A stretch of 11,288 nucleotides of DNA from NCBI GenBank assembly GCA_025455895.1, contig JALOLQ010000134.1, positions 1-11,288 of the forward strand. The letters run 5' to 3'. The translations under genes were made by a program, and so were the position numbers. The notes under the pieces were generated by a model. That model had not been told where the DNA came from, made no database searches, and worked only from the letters and a program-made list of their open reading frames with translations. Source of the stretch: Solirubrobacteraceae bacterium (GTDB lineage Bacteria > Actinomycetota > Thermoleophilia > Solirubrobacterales > Solirubrobacteraceae). Each line of letters opens with the position of its first letter. Within the stretch, counting starts at the first letter, position 1. Below are positions 11,288-11,288 of this stretch, piece after piece.

Positions 11288-11288
11288 G

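Noticed and set aside
1..11288. CRISPR arrays, tRNA or rRNA genes, toxin-antitoxin or phage-defence modules
   Set aside because: No regularly spaced repeats, cloverleaf sequence or relevant protein motifs were seen on either strand.

Overview
The window is about 11.3 kb of very GC-rich DNA with long shadow open frames on both strands, as expected for an actinobacterium. A Kgd-type fusion of the 2-oxoglutarate dehydrogenase E2 catalytic and E1 domains, apparently leaderless genes and the protein flavour suggest Actinomycetota, possibly the Thermoleophilia/Solirubrobacterales branch. The lineage is inference.

Layout. Positions 1-2341 are read leftward: an unidentified gene that runs off the left edge, a TetR-family repressor with matching 16-bp operators before itself and before that edge gene, and an FAD-linked oxidase resembling alkyldihydroxyacetone-phosphate synthase. 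A compact divergent promoter (about 2349-2358) separates these from a rightward group: Nudix hydrolase, small three-helix membrane protein (ATGA overlap with the Nudix gene), then the 2-oxoglutarate dehydrogenase locus at 3426-7596. That locus would read lipoyl - lipoyl - peripheral-subunit-binding domain - E2 catalytic domain - E1, but the frame breaks near 4365-4372 and about 20-25 residues of the E2 core are missing. It ends at a perfect 20-bp palindrome that holds the stop codons of both convergent neighbours.

Positions 7601-8723 hold a leftward pair, a YceI-family lipocalin-like protein followed by an NADPH-dependent FMN/quinone reductase. They share a strong promoter carrying three spaced copies of a TTGCG-N4/5-CAA operator. 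A 193-bp repeat-containing spacer follows, then a leftward DUF1028 protein with C-terminal TPR-like helices.

The right end is an IS110-family insertion sequence (about 9892-11205) lying between the DUF1028 gene and the 3' end of a membrane-protein gene that runs off the right edge. Its 250-bp non-coding left end folds into two stem-closed loops. Inside them are short segments matching the left and right halves of both the insertion site and the element's own ends, in the order expected for a bridge RNA. This is the strongest candidate for an undescribed functional RNA in the window and it yields explicit, testable element boundaries.
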